Assembly: GCA_001403755.1 (NCBI GenBank)
Contig: CYUH01000014.1
Coordinates: forward strand, 355,785-419,784
Direction of reading: 5' to 3'
Source: Chryseobacterium senegalense
GTDB lineage: Bacteria; Bacteroidota; Bacteroidia; Flavobacteriales; Weeksellaceae
DNA: 64,000 bases
In this document: one piece after another, positions 25,916 through 35,381 of the stretch
Numbering within the stretch: the first letter of the stretch is position 1
How the letters are laid out: each line of letters opens with the position of its first letter
The notes under the pieces: model-generated
The model's input: only the letters and a program-made list of their open reading frames with translations
What the model was told of the DNA's origin: nothing
Databases searched by the model: none
Position numbers and translations under genes: made by a program

Positions 25916-26700
25916 TTGAAAAACTTTTTAATTTTAGCCAGAACCCTTTGGTTTAAATGTTTCTTACCATATTTTTCCAGATCATGATGCTTGAAGAGAC
26001 CTTCTCCCTGAGCGATTTTAAACGGCTGCTGAACCCACCATTCTGCAATATCCCGTTCGAAATGTTCAGAAGACACTGCAATGTCGTAAATATTTTTGAA
26101 GAAGAACTCTTTGCGAAGCATAAAAGGATTGTTGGTCCAGTTTGCCCACCGTGCTGTTGTAATAAAATACCCGTCTTTTTTCTGAATTTTATCCGGGAAA
26201 GATTCTGCCGGATCTAACCAGTATAATGATTCCAACAGATGTGGCGAATTTACTTTATGCCAAGTGTCATAATATTGTAATTCTTGTCCTTTGTGACGAA
26301 GTGAATGTAAAGGGTATCCGGGATTCTTCCGACTTCTGTAGCGTATAATATCGAAGCCGTTTTGTAACAGTGCCAGTCCAGATTCAATTCTGTCAAGGAG
26401 CATATCTTTATTTTCAGTCAGTTTCCAGTCATGTTCGAGAAAGAGGATGGTATCGTATGTTGCATTTTCAATCAGTTTAGAAATTCCTTTTCCGATTCCT
26501 ATATTTTCTTGTAATCCTATATATTGGATTCCGAATTTTTTGGCCAGTTTTTTATCTTCAGTACTTACCTCCTGAAAAAGAATGGTAATATCGTCCGAGA
26601 GTTCCAAAAGCCCGTTTTTGCGGTAGGAAGCCAGCGTGTTTTTCAGCGTTTTACCGCTGTTCCAGGAAAGAATGCCGATGCTGATGGGGAGTGTTCTCAT
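25912..26700 (-). CDS. Glycosyltransferase family 2-like
   Basis: A 262-residue protein starting ISIGILSWNSGKTLKNTL, a GT-A N-terminus. LFLEHDWKLTENKDM (near residue 90) takes the place of the DxD motif as EHD. The rest includes FFKNIYDIAVSSEHFERDIAEWW, probably acceptor-binding. It overlaps the next gene by 4 bp. Family assigned from the N-terminal half; substrate unknown. Confidence 0.75.
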   Translation of the reverse strand: MRTLPISIGILSWNSGKTLKNTLASYRKNGLLELSDDITILFQEVSTEDKKLAKKFGIQYIGLQENIGIGKGISKLIENATYDTILFLEHDWKLTENKDMLLDRIESGLALLQNGFDIIRYRSRKNPGYPLHSLRHKGQELQYYDTWHKVNSPHLLESLYWLDPAESFPDKIQKKDGYFITTARWANWTNNPFMLRKEFFFKNIYDIAVSSEHFERDIAEWWVQQPFKIAQGEGLFKHHDLEKYGKKHLNQRVLAKIKKFFK

Positions 26701-26704
26701 AGAA

Positions 26705-27871
26705 TTATTTGATTAACTTATTATTGGTGGCTTCTCCCATTAGAGCAACTATTTTTTTAGTATAATTTTCCCATGTTTGGTCCTTTACCAGTTCATGTGC
26801 CCGCATACATAATTTCTCGTATTCGCTTATCTCCATTGTCAGAATTTTACGGATTGCAATAACAATTGTGGGGACATCAGTATCTTCTAAAAAGACTCCG
26901 AAATCGTTTTCTTTACCATAATCCAATATAAAAGCATCATATGGTTTAATAATAATCGGTGTGTAGTAGTACATGCACTCAATAGTGCTGGAGTATGCTG
27001 CCCAAATTTCTGAAGGGTTTACAAGAATTTTTGTATTGACGAGTAAATCATAATACTTTTTATTTTGTGCCGGATCTCCTTTGTCCAGATAATCATGACA
27101 AATAATATTGCGGTCACTTTCTTCCAACAGAAGCCGGTCTTTGGGCAGATTAATAAAGTTCACTGTCAGCTCTGGGAAATCCTTCTGCAATATGCGTTGT
27201 GCCTGCACCAGTTTTCTTGCACCTTTCAAATATTTCGCAGATCCTATCATCAGTAGTTGCTGCGATTTTTTTTTTCGGACGATAATTTCCTGCGGGTCTG
27301 TTTTGCTAAAATTAATATCGTTTACGACATTACTTCCCAAATGATGCACTTTTTTACCATGCCTTTCAGAAATCAGCCGTTGAGCATCTTTGAAGAGCGA
27401 TACCACAATTTCGGATTTATTGAAAGCCGTATGCTGATAATTGATAAACCATTTTTCAAAGAAATACGGTTTTCTTTTCTGGCGGTCCAGAATTATCATA
27501 TCGTAAGTCCAGTCGTGCAGAAGGAGAGTGGGTGTATTGCTGAACTTATTATAAAAATCAAAACTGAGAATAACAGCAAAATATAGATCAGGATTGTTTC
27601 TGATTGCTTTGTTGATTTTTTGATAAGCTAAATATCTGTGGATGGGAGTTTTTATGAAACTGTATTCCTGTTTGTGGAATAGTCTGGATAGTATTTTTCC
27701 TGCATACCTCTTCCACAGCGATTCATACTTTTCATTGGGTGCAATGTTAACCCGTATGATTTCAAAGCCCTGCTTTTCAAGGTTCTTAGAGAACAGGAAA
27801 GGAACGTTGGACCATGCCTTAGGTGATGTAGAGTCGCCGTAGCAAACAAAAAGAATTTTCTTACCCATCAA
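26705..27871 (-). CDS. Glycosyltransferase family 4-like
   Basis: A 388-residue GT-B-like protein. It starts MGKKILFVCYGDSTSPKAWS (M1 or M2). The donor domain begins QQLLMIGSAKYLKGARKLVQ, and the region NPSEIWAAYSSTIECMYY holds the acidic residues expected of the E-x7-E motif. Ends four bp before the next gene of the unit. Substrate unknown. Confidence 0.8.
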   Translation of the reverse strand: MMGKKILFVCYGDSTSPKAWSNVPFLFSKNLEKQGFEIIRVNIAPNEKYESLWKRYAGKILSRLFHKQEYSFIKTPIHRYLAYQKINKAIRNNPDLYFAVILSFDFYNKFSNTPTLLLHDWTYDMIILDRQKRKPYFFEKWFINYQHTAFNKSEIVVSLFKDAQRLISERHGKKVHHLGSNVVNDINFSKTDPQEIIVRKKKSQQLLMIGSAKYLKGARKLVQAQRILQKDFPELTVNFINLPKDRLLLEESDRNIICHDYLDKGDPAQNKKYYDLLVNTKILVNPSEIWAAYSSTIECMYYYTPIIIKPYDAFILDYGKENDFGVFLEDTDVPTIVIAIRKILTMEISEYEKLCMRAHELVKDQTWENYTKKIVALMGEATNNKLIK

Positions 27872-27877
27872 AATTAA

Positions 27878-28828
27878 TTAGAGATTTAGAAAAGGATTAG
27901 GTGCTTCCAAAATTTGCTTCCTATAACTTTCTATTTCATGAAAAGTTGGCAAAAAATAATCCATCATTTTTCGCTGTTCAGTGCGTTCTTTAGAATAGCC
28001 CTTCAGCGTAAACTTATAAAAATCTTTCCAGAGTTTCCTTTTTTCTTTTTTCGGATCAAAATGGATGGAAGGATTCATATAATCGGTCTGTTTCTGCAGT
28101 CTTAAAGACAGCCATTTCTCTTTATAGGTTTCCTCTGCACTTTTTTCTACTGCAAAAGTCTGCTTCGTGTCATGTACTGCACGGCTTTGCGGACAAACCA
28201 GTATTTTTTTATGCCGAAATTTCACACGGTTGATATAATCATAATCTTCGCCGTAATGAAAGTAGAAAGGATTAAAGCCGCCCACCGTTTCTATTGTCTT
28301 TCTTGGTAAAAACCAATGTGCCGCATTTACAAAATCGATTTCATAGTATGACTGCAACTTCTCCAAAAACAAATCAGAAACAAGACGGTTGATTTTTGAG
28401 TATTTCCCCAAGTAATTTTCAAAATGAAGATCCAGTTTTTGCTCACTCCCATCCAAATGCATCGGACTCAAAATCCCAATTTCTTCTTTATTGGGATATT
28501 TTTCATACACCTCCAACAGTTTCTCCACAGCATCCGGAAAGATCCAGGCATCCTGATTCATAAGGTAAAAGAAATCGGCTCCGTCTCTGTATGCTTTTTC
28601 AATACCGATATTATTGGCTTTTCCAAAACCGAGGTTTTCCGGCGACTGTATGAACTGCACTTCCTGGAAATGCTCCTGAATATAGTGCTGTGTACCGTCC
28701 GAAGAACCATTATCCACCACGATTACTGAAAGCGGTACAGCCGACGTGCGCAAACTGGAAAAGCAGCGCTCCGCCCATTTCATTGCGTTGTAGGTGACGA
28801 TGATGACACTGGTTTTAGTTTGTTTCAT
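27878..28828 (-). CDS. Glycosyltransferase family 2, rhamnosyltransferase-like
   Basis: A 316-residue GT-A enzyme. N-terminus TSVIIVTYNAMKWAERCF, nucleotide-binding VVDNGSSDGTQHY, then ENLGFGKANNIGI and the metal site YLMNQDAWIFPDA (near residue 95). HYGEDYDYINRVKF (near 205) carries the catalytic acidic residue. This pattern is typical of WbbL/rhamnosyl-like GT2 enzymes, but donor specificity cannot be read. The 106-bp gap upstream holds a remnant-like start of another GT gene. Confidence 0.9.
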   Translation of the reverse strand: MKQTKTSVIIVTYNAMKWAERCFSSLRTSAVPLSVIVVDNGSSDGTQHYIQEHFQEVQFIQSPENLGFGKANNIGIEKAYRDGADFFYLMNQDAWIFPDAVEKLLEVYEKYPNKEEIGILSPMHLDGSEQKLDLHFENYLGKYSKINRLVSDLFLEKLQSYYEIDFVNAAHWFLPRKTIETVGGFNPFYFHYGEDYDYINRVKFRHKKILVCPQSRAVHDTKQTFAVEKSAEETYKEKWLSLRLQKQTDYMNPSIHFDPKKEKRKLWKDFYKFTLKGYSKERTEQRKMMDYFLPTFHEIESYRKQILEAPNPFLNL

Positions 28829-28934
28829 GGTCTCATAAAGAATTATTTTTAAAACCTTTGTTGATGGAAATCATTTGGAGGATTTAGAACGATTCAATTT
28901 TATGGCGTTGTAGTTGAAATTGATGACAGTTTAT

Positions 28935-29804
28935 TTAGGATTTATTTTGATATTTCTGGTTGTATGATATCTGGTAATAAAGATAATAATAAATTTTCTT
29001 TCCTATTTGATAATAATGGTTCAAACTTAAATGACCAAACGGGAAATATCGCAAACTCCTGAGAATATTGGTAGTAGAAACTGAATTGTATTTCAAATAC
29101 GTGTCGAGAAATGAGAGAAAAGTATGGAACTCGATTGCGGGAATTTTCTTTTCGTTAAAGTTGGATCCCAGATGCTTCCTGACTTGGATATTATTTTGAA
29201 ACCATTCGCAGTTAAAAGTGCCCTTGGAAAAATGTTCGATTAACACATCGTTAATTACATAATTTTTCATTGTGAGTGCCACTTGTAAACTGATATCAAG
29301 GTCGTAGGAATGAAATCCCTTTAGTTTTTCATTGAAATGAAATTGTTGAAAAACATCTTTACGCATCGCAAGAAAAACACCATCCAGCGCCAAAACTGAT
29401 TTAACGCAATTCATCGACAAACGTTCCTGAATAGGATTTTCTGTACCAAAGCTTTGAATGATATTAATGAAGTGATGGCTATTATTACCAACATTCCAAC
29501 CAGAAGGTGCTGTAGGAACATAGTCGGAACCAGCGACACCAACTATTCCTGTTGTCATGTCCTCCAAATGCTTTATAAGTTTTTCGCCCCAGTTTTGGGT
29601 ATGGAACAAAACATCTTCATGTAGGAAAAGCAAATTTTCGAACCTGGCCTTTTTTGCGCCCTTATTGTATGCTTCGGCAATTCCCATAAGTCCCGGATTT
29701 TCAATTTTTATGATTTCATAGGGCACGCCAACCGTTTCTGCAATGTTTTTTTCCAGTGCAAAATAGTATTTCGGTTGATATGAGGAGATAATGATGGAGA
29801 TCAT
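28935..29804 (-). CDS. Glycosyltransferase, StrF/GT2-like
   Basis: A 289-residue protein with the start MISIIISSYQPKYYFALEKN and the segments GIAEAYNKGAKKA and LLFLHEDVLFHTQNWG. HED replaces the usual DxD. This arrangement matches the glycosyltransferase group named after streptomycin protein StrF. GFHSYDLDISLQVAL (near residue 180) is the probable acceptor/catalytic part. AT-rich. The start overlaps the upstream gene end (29801-29804). Confidence 0.82.
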   Translation of the reverse strand: MISIIISSYQPKYYFALEKNIAETVGVPYEIIKIENPGLMGIAEAYNKGAKKARFENLLFLHEDVLFHTQNWGEKLIKHLEDMTTGIVGVAGSDYVPTAPSGWNVGNNSHHFINIIQSFGTENPIQERLSMNCVKSVLALDGVFLAMRKDVFQQFHFNEKLKGFHSYDLDISLQVALTMKNYVINDVLIEHFSKGTFNCEWFQNNIQVRKHLGSNFNEKKIPAIEFHTFLSFLDTYLKYNSVSTTNILRSLRYFPFGHLSLNHYYQIGKKIYYYLYYQISYNQKYQNKS

Positions 29805-30649
29805 TTGGAGAATATTGTAATCATTCTGAACAGACCCTTAGTCAATATGTTCTTGCGTATTTGCGTCAACAATAGTTGGTATTTTTTAGAAATTGAAAGG
29901 TTTTCATTTTGCAATTTATTTACCCTCTTCACAACGTCAATATAGTTTCCATATTGCTTTATGTAAAGTTCCTTGTGTTTTTCGAAAATTAAACTTTTTA
30001 TTTTATTTTTCTTTTGCGTAGATTGATTGTATTCTGTATCCCTAGATATCTCTTTTCGGCGGTAATTGAAACCCAGGTAATCGAGTTGAAGAACTTTTTT
30101 ATTTGAATTTTTCAGCAGATTAATCCAAAATTCCCAGTCTTCCATTCCATCATAAAATTCCACGTCATACCCGCCAATTTTTTGCCATTTCTCTTTTTGG
30201 AAAAAGGCAGCATTGAAAATTTGGTTATCTAATAGAAGTTGGTCAAAATTGAAAGCAGGCAGTCTGAACTCCTCGTTTACTATTCCAAATAATACTGCTT
30301 TACAATAAATAATGTCATAGTTTTCCAGAAATTTCTCTGCTGCTAATTGCAAATATTGTGGATTAATCAAATCGTCGGCATCTAAAGGTAATATCCAAGT
30401 TCCGTTTGCTATTTCAATGCCAAAATTCCTTGCGCATGCAACGCCACCGTTTTCTTTTACAAAATATTTAAAGCGAACATCGTTTTCCAACCATTGCTTC
30501 ACAACATCATCTGTATTGTCGGTGCTTCCATCATTCACAATAATACATTCCCAGTTTTCGTAGGTTTGATCAAACACTGACTGCAGGCACTCGTCTAAGT
30601 ACTGCGCTTGGTTGTAGCAGGGTACAATGATGGAGATTAGCGGATTCAT
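29801..30649 (-). CDS. Glycosyltransferase family 2
   Basis: A 282-residue GT-A glycosyltransferase: N-terminus LISIIVPCYNQAQYLDECLQ, NDGSTDNTDDVV, metal site LPLDADDLINPQYL (near residue 95), and YDGMEDWEFWINLL near 168 with the ED catalytic pair. Overlaps both neighbours by 4 bp, so translation is coupled across three GT genes. Strongly AT-rich (many ATA/AAT codons), consistent with transfer of this part of the locus. Confidence 0.9.
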   Translation of the reverse strand: MNPLISIIVPCYNQAQYLDECLQSVFDQTYENWECIIVNDGSTDNTDDVVKQWLENDVRFKYFVKENGGVACARNFGIEIANGTWILPLDADDLINPQYLQLAAEKFLENYDIIYCKAVLFGIVNEEFRLPAFNFDQLLLDNQIFNAAFFQKEKWQKIGGYDVEFYDGMEDWEFWINLLKNSNKKVLQLDYLGFNYRRKEISRDTEYNQSTQKKNKIKSLIFEKHKELYIKQYGNYIDVVKRVNKLQNENLSISKKYQLLLTQIRKNILTKGLFRMITIFSK

Positions 30650-31548
30650 TTCTTGGAATATAGGTGATAATAAAGCTTGGGTAACAAGAATATTTTTTTG
30701 TATTCGCCCAGGTTAAGGTAAATTTTAAATAGATTAATTCTTAAATCGGTAGGTGAATTTTGGAAGGCATATTTTATTTGATTCTGTATTTTGCTTACAA
30801 TATAAAATTTTGGAAGCACTTTATAATATCTCGTAATAAAAAACTCTTCAAGATAATGCATTGCAATTTCTTTTTGATTATAATTGTCACTTCTTCCCGA
30901 AATATTTCCATTACTAATCCGTATTTCGACAGAAGCCTTAGGAATAAAGATAATCGGCTTGTTTTCAGAAAATTCCAAGATAGCAATATCGTCTGAACCC
31001 CATGCAAGAAGAAGCTCTTTAAATTTATATTTTTGATAAGATATGGTTCTAAAAATATGTTCCGAAAGACTGGATCTGTCCCCATTAATAAACTTATTCT
31101 CCCAGTTTTCAATCGGAGTGAGGGTTTTCGGATAATTTGAATAGGAACTAATAGGGGCTCCTGTGTCATCTATCCATCTTTGAGAGTACTTTACAACATT
31201 TGATTTTTCACTGTCAATCACTTCGATATTATTATAAAATTCCTCCACGAAATTCTCTGAAATCACATCATCATCGCCCAAAATCTGGAACCAATCTTCC
31301 TTCACATTTTCGAGTATCCGTTCCCACTGCAAGGCCAGATTTTTACCGCCCAAATTTTCCTTATAATCGTAGTAATAATAATTGCGCGGTGGGAAATATT
31401 TTTGGATGAGCGGCAGCGGATCGTGCGGGCTGGCATCATTCCCAATATACAGCTTAAACCGTTTGTCGGTTTGTGCGGCAACGGATTTCAGGGTTTCTTC
31501 AAAGAAATCCGGGTTGTAGTAGGGAATGACGATGGCGAGTTTGTTCAT
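30646..31548 (-). CDS. Glycosyltransferase family 2
   Basis: A 300-residue GT-A enzyme: N-terminus LAIVIPYYNPDFFEETLKS, GNDASPHDPLPL and metal site QILGDDDVISENFVEEF (near residue 95). The C-terminal half is AT-rich with many Ile, Lys and Asn residues. It overlaps the next GT gene by 4 bp; 68 bp separate it from the acetyltransferase gene upstream. Confidence 0.88.
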   Translation of the reverse strand: MNKLAIVIPYYNPDFFEETLKSVAAQTDKRFKLYIGNDASPHDPLPLIQKYFPPRNYYYYDYKENLGGKNLALQWERILENVKEDWFQILGDDDVISENFVEEFYNNIEVIDSEKSNVVKYSQRWIDDTGAPISSYSNYPKTLTPIENWENKFINGDRSSLSEHIFRTISYQKYKFKELLLAWGSDDIAILEFSENKPIIFIPKASVEIRISNGNISGRSDNYNQKEIAMHYLEEFFITRYYKVLPKFYIVSKIQNQIKYAFQNSPTDLRINLFKIYLNLGEYKKIFLLPKLYYHLYSKK

Positions 31549-31616
31549 ATCGATTTGAGCATTTTTAAGCCCGTAATAAACATTATAGGTTTTATACCTA
31601 AATTTAAGTATGAGAT

Positions 31617-32216
31617 TTATTCTAATCTTCTAATTAGTTTGCCGGGGTTTCCAGCTACTACACAGTTTGCGGGAAATGACTTAGTTATTACACTGTTTGC
31701 TCCTATAATTGTATTGTCTCCAATAGAGACATTGGGTAATATGCAAACACCCTCACCAATCCAAACATTTTTACCAATAATTACAGGGCCGGGACTATAT
31801 AATTTTCGTTTATTAGGTGGAGTTAGAAGTGCTGTTTTATCGATTTTGCCGTGAAAATGATCTGTGATAAACACTTTGCTGGCAATCAAAGTATTATCCC
31901 CAATTACTATTTTATTAATTGCGCCAATATGGTTATCCCTCACTAAATTTACGTCGTTTCCTATGGAAATAATTGGATTAAATTCATCTCCGTTATACCA
32001 ATCAACAGCTTCAATTGTATTGCGTTCATGTTGTCCAAAATTATTTCCTATTTCAATATAATGAGGATTGAAGAAGGTACAATCTTTTCCCAAATGAAAA
32101 TTTGCTCCAATTTTTTTGAATTTTATATTTTTTACTTTTTCCTCTTCTTGGTTCTTTTTTTTAGTTTCTAATAAAAAATATAACTTGTTAATAATGAAGT
32201 TCTTTATTTTAATCAT
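31617..32216 (-). CDS. Hexapeptide-repeat O-acetyltransferase
   Basis: A 199-residue LbetaH acetyltransferase. The start at 32216 (MIKIKNFII) avoids overlap with the ABC ATPase gene, whose stop is at 32225; an in-frame ATG six codons upstream is possible. Repeats run from about residue 55 (GNNFGQHERNTIEAVDW) through VKDNHIGAINK-like turns to PVIIGKNVWIGEGVCILP and SIGDNTIIGANSVITKSFP near the C-terminus. Catalytic His likely in ITDHFHGKI. Acetylates a glycan residue. Confidence 0.85.
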   Translation of the reverse strand: MIKIKNFIINKLYFLLETKKKNQEEEKVKNIKFKKIGANFHLGKDCTFFNPHYIEIGNNFGQHERNTIEAVDWYNGDEFNPIISIGNDVNLVRDNHIGAINKIVIGDNTLIASKVFITDHFHGKIDKTALLTPPNKRKLYSPGPVIIGKNVWIGEGVCILPNVSIGDNTIIGANSVITKSFPANCVVAGNPGKLIRRLE

Positions 32217-32224
32217 GTTGTATG

Positions 32225-33442
32225 TTACTGCCAAAATCCAGAGTTATAAACTTTTCCAATATTAAACGTCTCTAAGTGAGAAAATTCATCATTGTTATTC
32301 AAGACCGTAAAAGAACAGCAGTTATCAACGACATCATAAGGGGCGCTTCCGGGTTTATAAATGTATATGCTCAAACAATAATTTCCTTTAACAAGACTTT
32401 CGTTGTGGAGGGTAAATTCATATTCTGACTTACCATTAATAATAGGAGTTTTCGAAGAAAATAACACAAATTCATCAATATCCATGACTCTTATCAAAAT
32501 AAAAGTATCATTGGATTTTGCAAGCTTATTGCTGATATGGATTTGAAATTTTATATTTTCATTGCTGTAAAATTCATTGCTATTATTTATAATTTCTGCG
32601 GATTTTACATATATATCGCTATTTTTGTTAGCGGTATATTTCTCATAATCATTTGCTACACTCGATCTATATTCATCGGCAACAGTTTCAATATTCCCCA
32701 CACTTTTTAATTTTCCGTTTTCCAACAAAATTCCTCGTTGACAAAGATTTTTGATAGCCGACATATTATGGCTTACAAATAAGATGGTCCGGCCTTCGCC
32801 CTTGCTTACATCGCCCATTTTGCCCAGACATTTTTTCTGAAATTCCGCATCGCCAACTGCCAAAACCTCATCCACAATCAAAACCTCGGACTCCAGATGT
32901 GCCGCCACGGCAAATGCCAGGCGCACATACATCCCGGAGGAATACCGTTTTACCGGAGTGTCAATATAGCGTTCCACACCGGAGAAGTCCACGATCTCAT
33001 CAAACTTGCGGGTAATTTCCTTTCTCGTCATGCCCAGGATGGCTCCGTTCAGATAGACGTTTTCACGGCCGGTCATTTCAGGATGAAAACCGGTTCCCAC
33101 TTCCAGGAGAGATGCAATTCTTCCGTTGGTGTAAATTTTACCGGTGGTGGGTTTGGTGACTTTGCTTAAAAGTTTTAACAGTGTAGATTTCCCGGCACCG
33201 TTTCTGCCGATAATTCCTACCGCGTCGCCCTGTTCGATCTCAAAATTGATGTCGCGCAGGGACCATACATATTCGGAGTTTCCTTTTGAACTTCGGTCGT
33301 TCGTTTCACCAATTTTCAGGTAAGGATCTTCCTTTCCGCGGATCTGTGCCCAGAAACGGTTCAGGTCGTGCGAAAGTGTACCGGTTCCCACTTGTCCGAG
33401 GCGGTATTGTTTTGATATATTTTCTGCTTTTAATGCGAGCAT
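32225..33442 (-). CDS. wzt: Polysaccharide ABC exporter ATPase with C-terminal recognition domain (Wzt-like)
   Basis: A 405-residue ATPase that powers export of a finished glycan across the inner membrane. Walker A GRNGAGKST is at residues 79-87, the family segment VGTGFHPEMTGRENVYLNG follows at about 115-133, the ABC signature YSSGM is at 167-171 and Walker B VLIVDE at 187-192. Residues about 265-405 form a Wzt_C-like beta-sandwich that in homologues binds the glycan's end. Base composition changes sharply inside the gene: 37 of 60 G/C at 32881-32940 against 19 of 60 at 32221-32280. Confidence 0.93.
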   Translation of the reverse strand: MLALKAENISKQYRLGQVGTGTLSHDLNRFWAQIRGKEDPYLKIGETNDRSSKGNSEYVWSLRDINFEIEQGDAVGIIGRNGAGKSTLLKLLSKVTKPTTGKIYTNGRIASLLEVGTGFHPEMTGRENVYLNGAILGMTRKEITRKFDEIVDFSGVERYIDTPVKRYSSGMYVRLAFAVAAHLESEVLIVDEVLAVGDAEFQKKCLGKMGDVSKGEGRTILFVSHNMSAIKNLCQRGILLENGKLKSVGNIETVADEYRSSVANDYEKYTANKNSDIYVKSAEIINNSNEFYSNENIKFQIHISNKLAKSNDTFILIRVMDIDEFVLFSSKTPIINGKSEYEFTLHNESLVKGNYCLSIYIYKPGSAPYDVVDNCCSFTVLNNNDEFSHLETFNIGKVYNSGFWQ

Positions 33443-33468
33443 CTTTTGGCTGAGGTTTAGGGTAAGGA

Positions 33469-34317
33469 TTAAACAGTGTCCATGAAACTTTTCTCCACTT
33501 TGTTAAATACGACGGTGCCTACCGATAACATTACGAAAATAATAATGGAACTGATGAGGAGCATTTCCGGTGAAAAATCCCCGGAGCCCAGCCAGCCGTA
33601 TTTAAAACATTCGAAAATTCCGGTAAGAGGATTATAGAAAGCGATTTTCTTCCATATTCCCGAGAGTGATGAAAGCGGATAAATCACCGGTGTGGCGTAC
33701 ATAAACAAACTTACACCAAATCCCAGAAGCATCTGGAGGTCGCGGTATTTTGTGGTGAGCGACGAAATAATCATTCCTGCACCCATTGCAAATGCAGCCA
33801 TCAGTATGATTAGCAAAGGTGTTGCAAGCAACCACGCATTTGGAGTGATATCTCCTTTTACCAAATAATAAATCCAAACCATAAGGAAAAGGATAAACTG
33901 TACACCAAATCTCATGAGGTTAGAAATTACAATTGTAATCGGCATTACGAGCCGCGGAAAATAAACTTTTCCGAAAATCGAAGCGTTGCTTGTAAAAACG
34001 GATGAAGCACTTGTTAAGGAAGTTGAAAAATAATTCCAAAGCGTAACTCCTGAAAGATAAAAGAGAATCTGTGGTAAACCGTCTGTAGAAAGGCCTGCAA
34101 TCTTCCCAAAAACCACAACAAAAACAATCGTAGTGAAAATAGGATTGATGAAAAACCAAATCGGGCCCAGAATCGTTTGCTTGAAACTGGATACAAAATC
34201 CCGTTTTACAAACATATAAACTAAATCTTTGTATCGCCAAACTTCGCCTAATTTCAAATCGAAAAGGGAATGTTTCGCTTCAATGGTTTCGGTCCATTGC
34301 TGTTGCGGTTCGATCAT
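33469..34317 (-). CDS. wzm: Polysaccharide ABC exporter permease (Wzm-like)
   Basis: A 282-residue ABC-2-type membrane protein with about six hydrophobic segments. Near the N-terminus VKRDFVSSFKQTILGPIWFFINP is the typical Wzm/TagG coupling region; YATPVIYPLSSL (near 225) is a family feature. It pairs with the ATPase gene 26 bp downstream to form the exporter. The presence of this pair, and absence of Wzx/Wzy, marks the locus as ABC-transporter-dependent. Confidence 0.93.
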   Translation of the reverse strand: MIEPQQQWTETIEAKHSLFDLKLGEVWRYKDLVYMFVKRDFVSSFKQTILGPIWFFINPIFTTIVFVVVFGKIAGLSTDGLPQILFYLSGVTLWNYFSTSLTSASSVFTSNASIFGKVYFPRLVMPITIVISNLMRFGVQFILFLMVWIYYLVKGDITPNAWLLATPLLIILMAAFAMGAGMIISSLTTKYRDLQMLLGFGVSLFMYATPVIYPLSSLSGIWKKIAFYNPLTGIFECFKYGWLGSGDFSPEMLLISSIIIFVMLSVGTVVFNKVEKSFMDTV

Positions 34318-34355
34318 TTGTGAAAAGAATAAATTTTTGTCAAAAATAAGGTAAA

Positions 34356-35333
34356 TTATTCAAATTTTGAAAGCTGAAGTTTCCCGATAAGCAAAGACCC
34401 TAAAAATAGCGGAACATAAAGCCTTATCTCATATATAATTCCCGCATAAAAACACATTGCAATATAAGGAATAGAGAAAAAATGGAATAGTAAAATAAGA
34501 TTTCTATTGTGTTTGTCTTTTACTAATACTAATGTCATAAAGAAAAATACCACACAAAACAAAATTCCTAACCAATTTTTGAAATCGCTGAAATTCTGCA
34601 GGAAAAGATTACCGTCATTGGTGGTGAAAGTACCTTGTGAATACCGTATCCCTAGATAGATTGCGAAAAAAAATATGCCCAAGATTAGCACTGGAACAAT
34701 ACTTTCTTTTTTGATTCCGAATTTTGCATAGAGCAATGTTGCAGCAAGCGAAATTGACAATGCCGAAGATTCTCTGTTAAAGGTAGAAATTGCCAAAATC
34801 GCGATCATTATGATGAGATTTTTAACCGAAGTTTGTTCCAGATATTTCAATAAAAACCAAAAGAAAATCAATAGTAAAAAATAACTCGAAATATCATAAG
34901 GAACAAGCACAAACTGAGAGATACCAATTGTGAAGATGCATATCGCAATCAGCAAAATTGTTTCGGACGAGGTTGCGACGAAATTTTTCGTTTCGGTAAT
35001 CATAACCATCACAACAGCGGAAAGCATCAGAAAGAATGTATTCAAAATATAAAAAGACAAATACATTTTCGGGTCAGAAGCTGGATTGAAGAATTTTAAT
35101 TTAAATATTTGATAATCAATATTTAATGAAGATAGTAAATCATAGATTCCCAGTAAAAAATAACCGCTGAGTTTTCTATACTGATAAATTCCAGATTGAA
35201 ATTGATCCTGAAAATCTGCGTAGTTGAGGATCTTGGATGAGTAAATATTTCCAAACGAGAAATACACAAAACTATTGACCACCAAAGCCAATAATGTTGC
35301 AAAAACGAGTTTGGAAAATAAATTTAGTTTCAA
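34356..35333 (-). CDS. Polytopic membrane protein of unknown function
   Basis: A 325-residue protein made almost wholly of hydrophobic segments (roughly eight to ten). Conserved-looking polar sites are STFNRESSALS (near 190) and IIYEIRLYVPLF (near 303), which recall multi-pass GT-C glycosyltransferases or Wzy/EpsG-type proteins, without enough evidence to assign one. It is the first gene of the minus-strand polysaccharide unit, 38 bp before wzm, with a -7 box upstream. Its function is probably in glycan assembly (inference). Confidence 0.7.
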   Translation of the reverse strand: MKLNLFSKLVFATLLALVVNSFVYFSFGNIYSSKILNYADFQDQFQSGIYQYRKLSGYFLLGIYDLLSSLNIDYQIFKLKFFNPASDPKMYLSFYILNTFFLMLSAVVMVMITETKNFVATSSETILLIAICIFTIGISQFVLVPYDISSYFLLLIFFWFLLKYLEQTSVKNLIIMIAILAISTFNRESSALSISLAATLLYAKFGIKKESIVPVLILGIFFFAIYLGIRYSQGTFTTNDGNLFLQNFSDFKNWLGILFCVVFFFMTLVLVKDKHNRNLILLFHFFSIPYIAMCFYAGIIYEIRLYVPLFLGSLLIGKLQLSKFE

Positions 35334-35381
35334 ATCAGGTGTTTTTTAATAGAGTAGTGCAGAGTCTTGCATCGATTGTTG

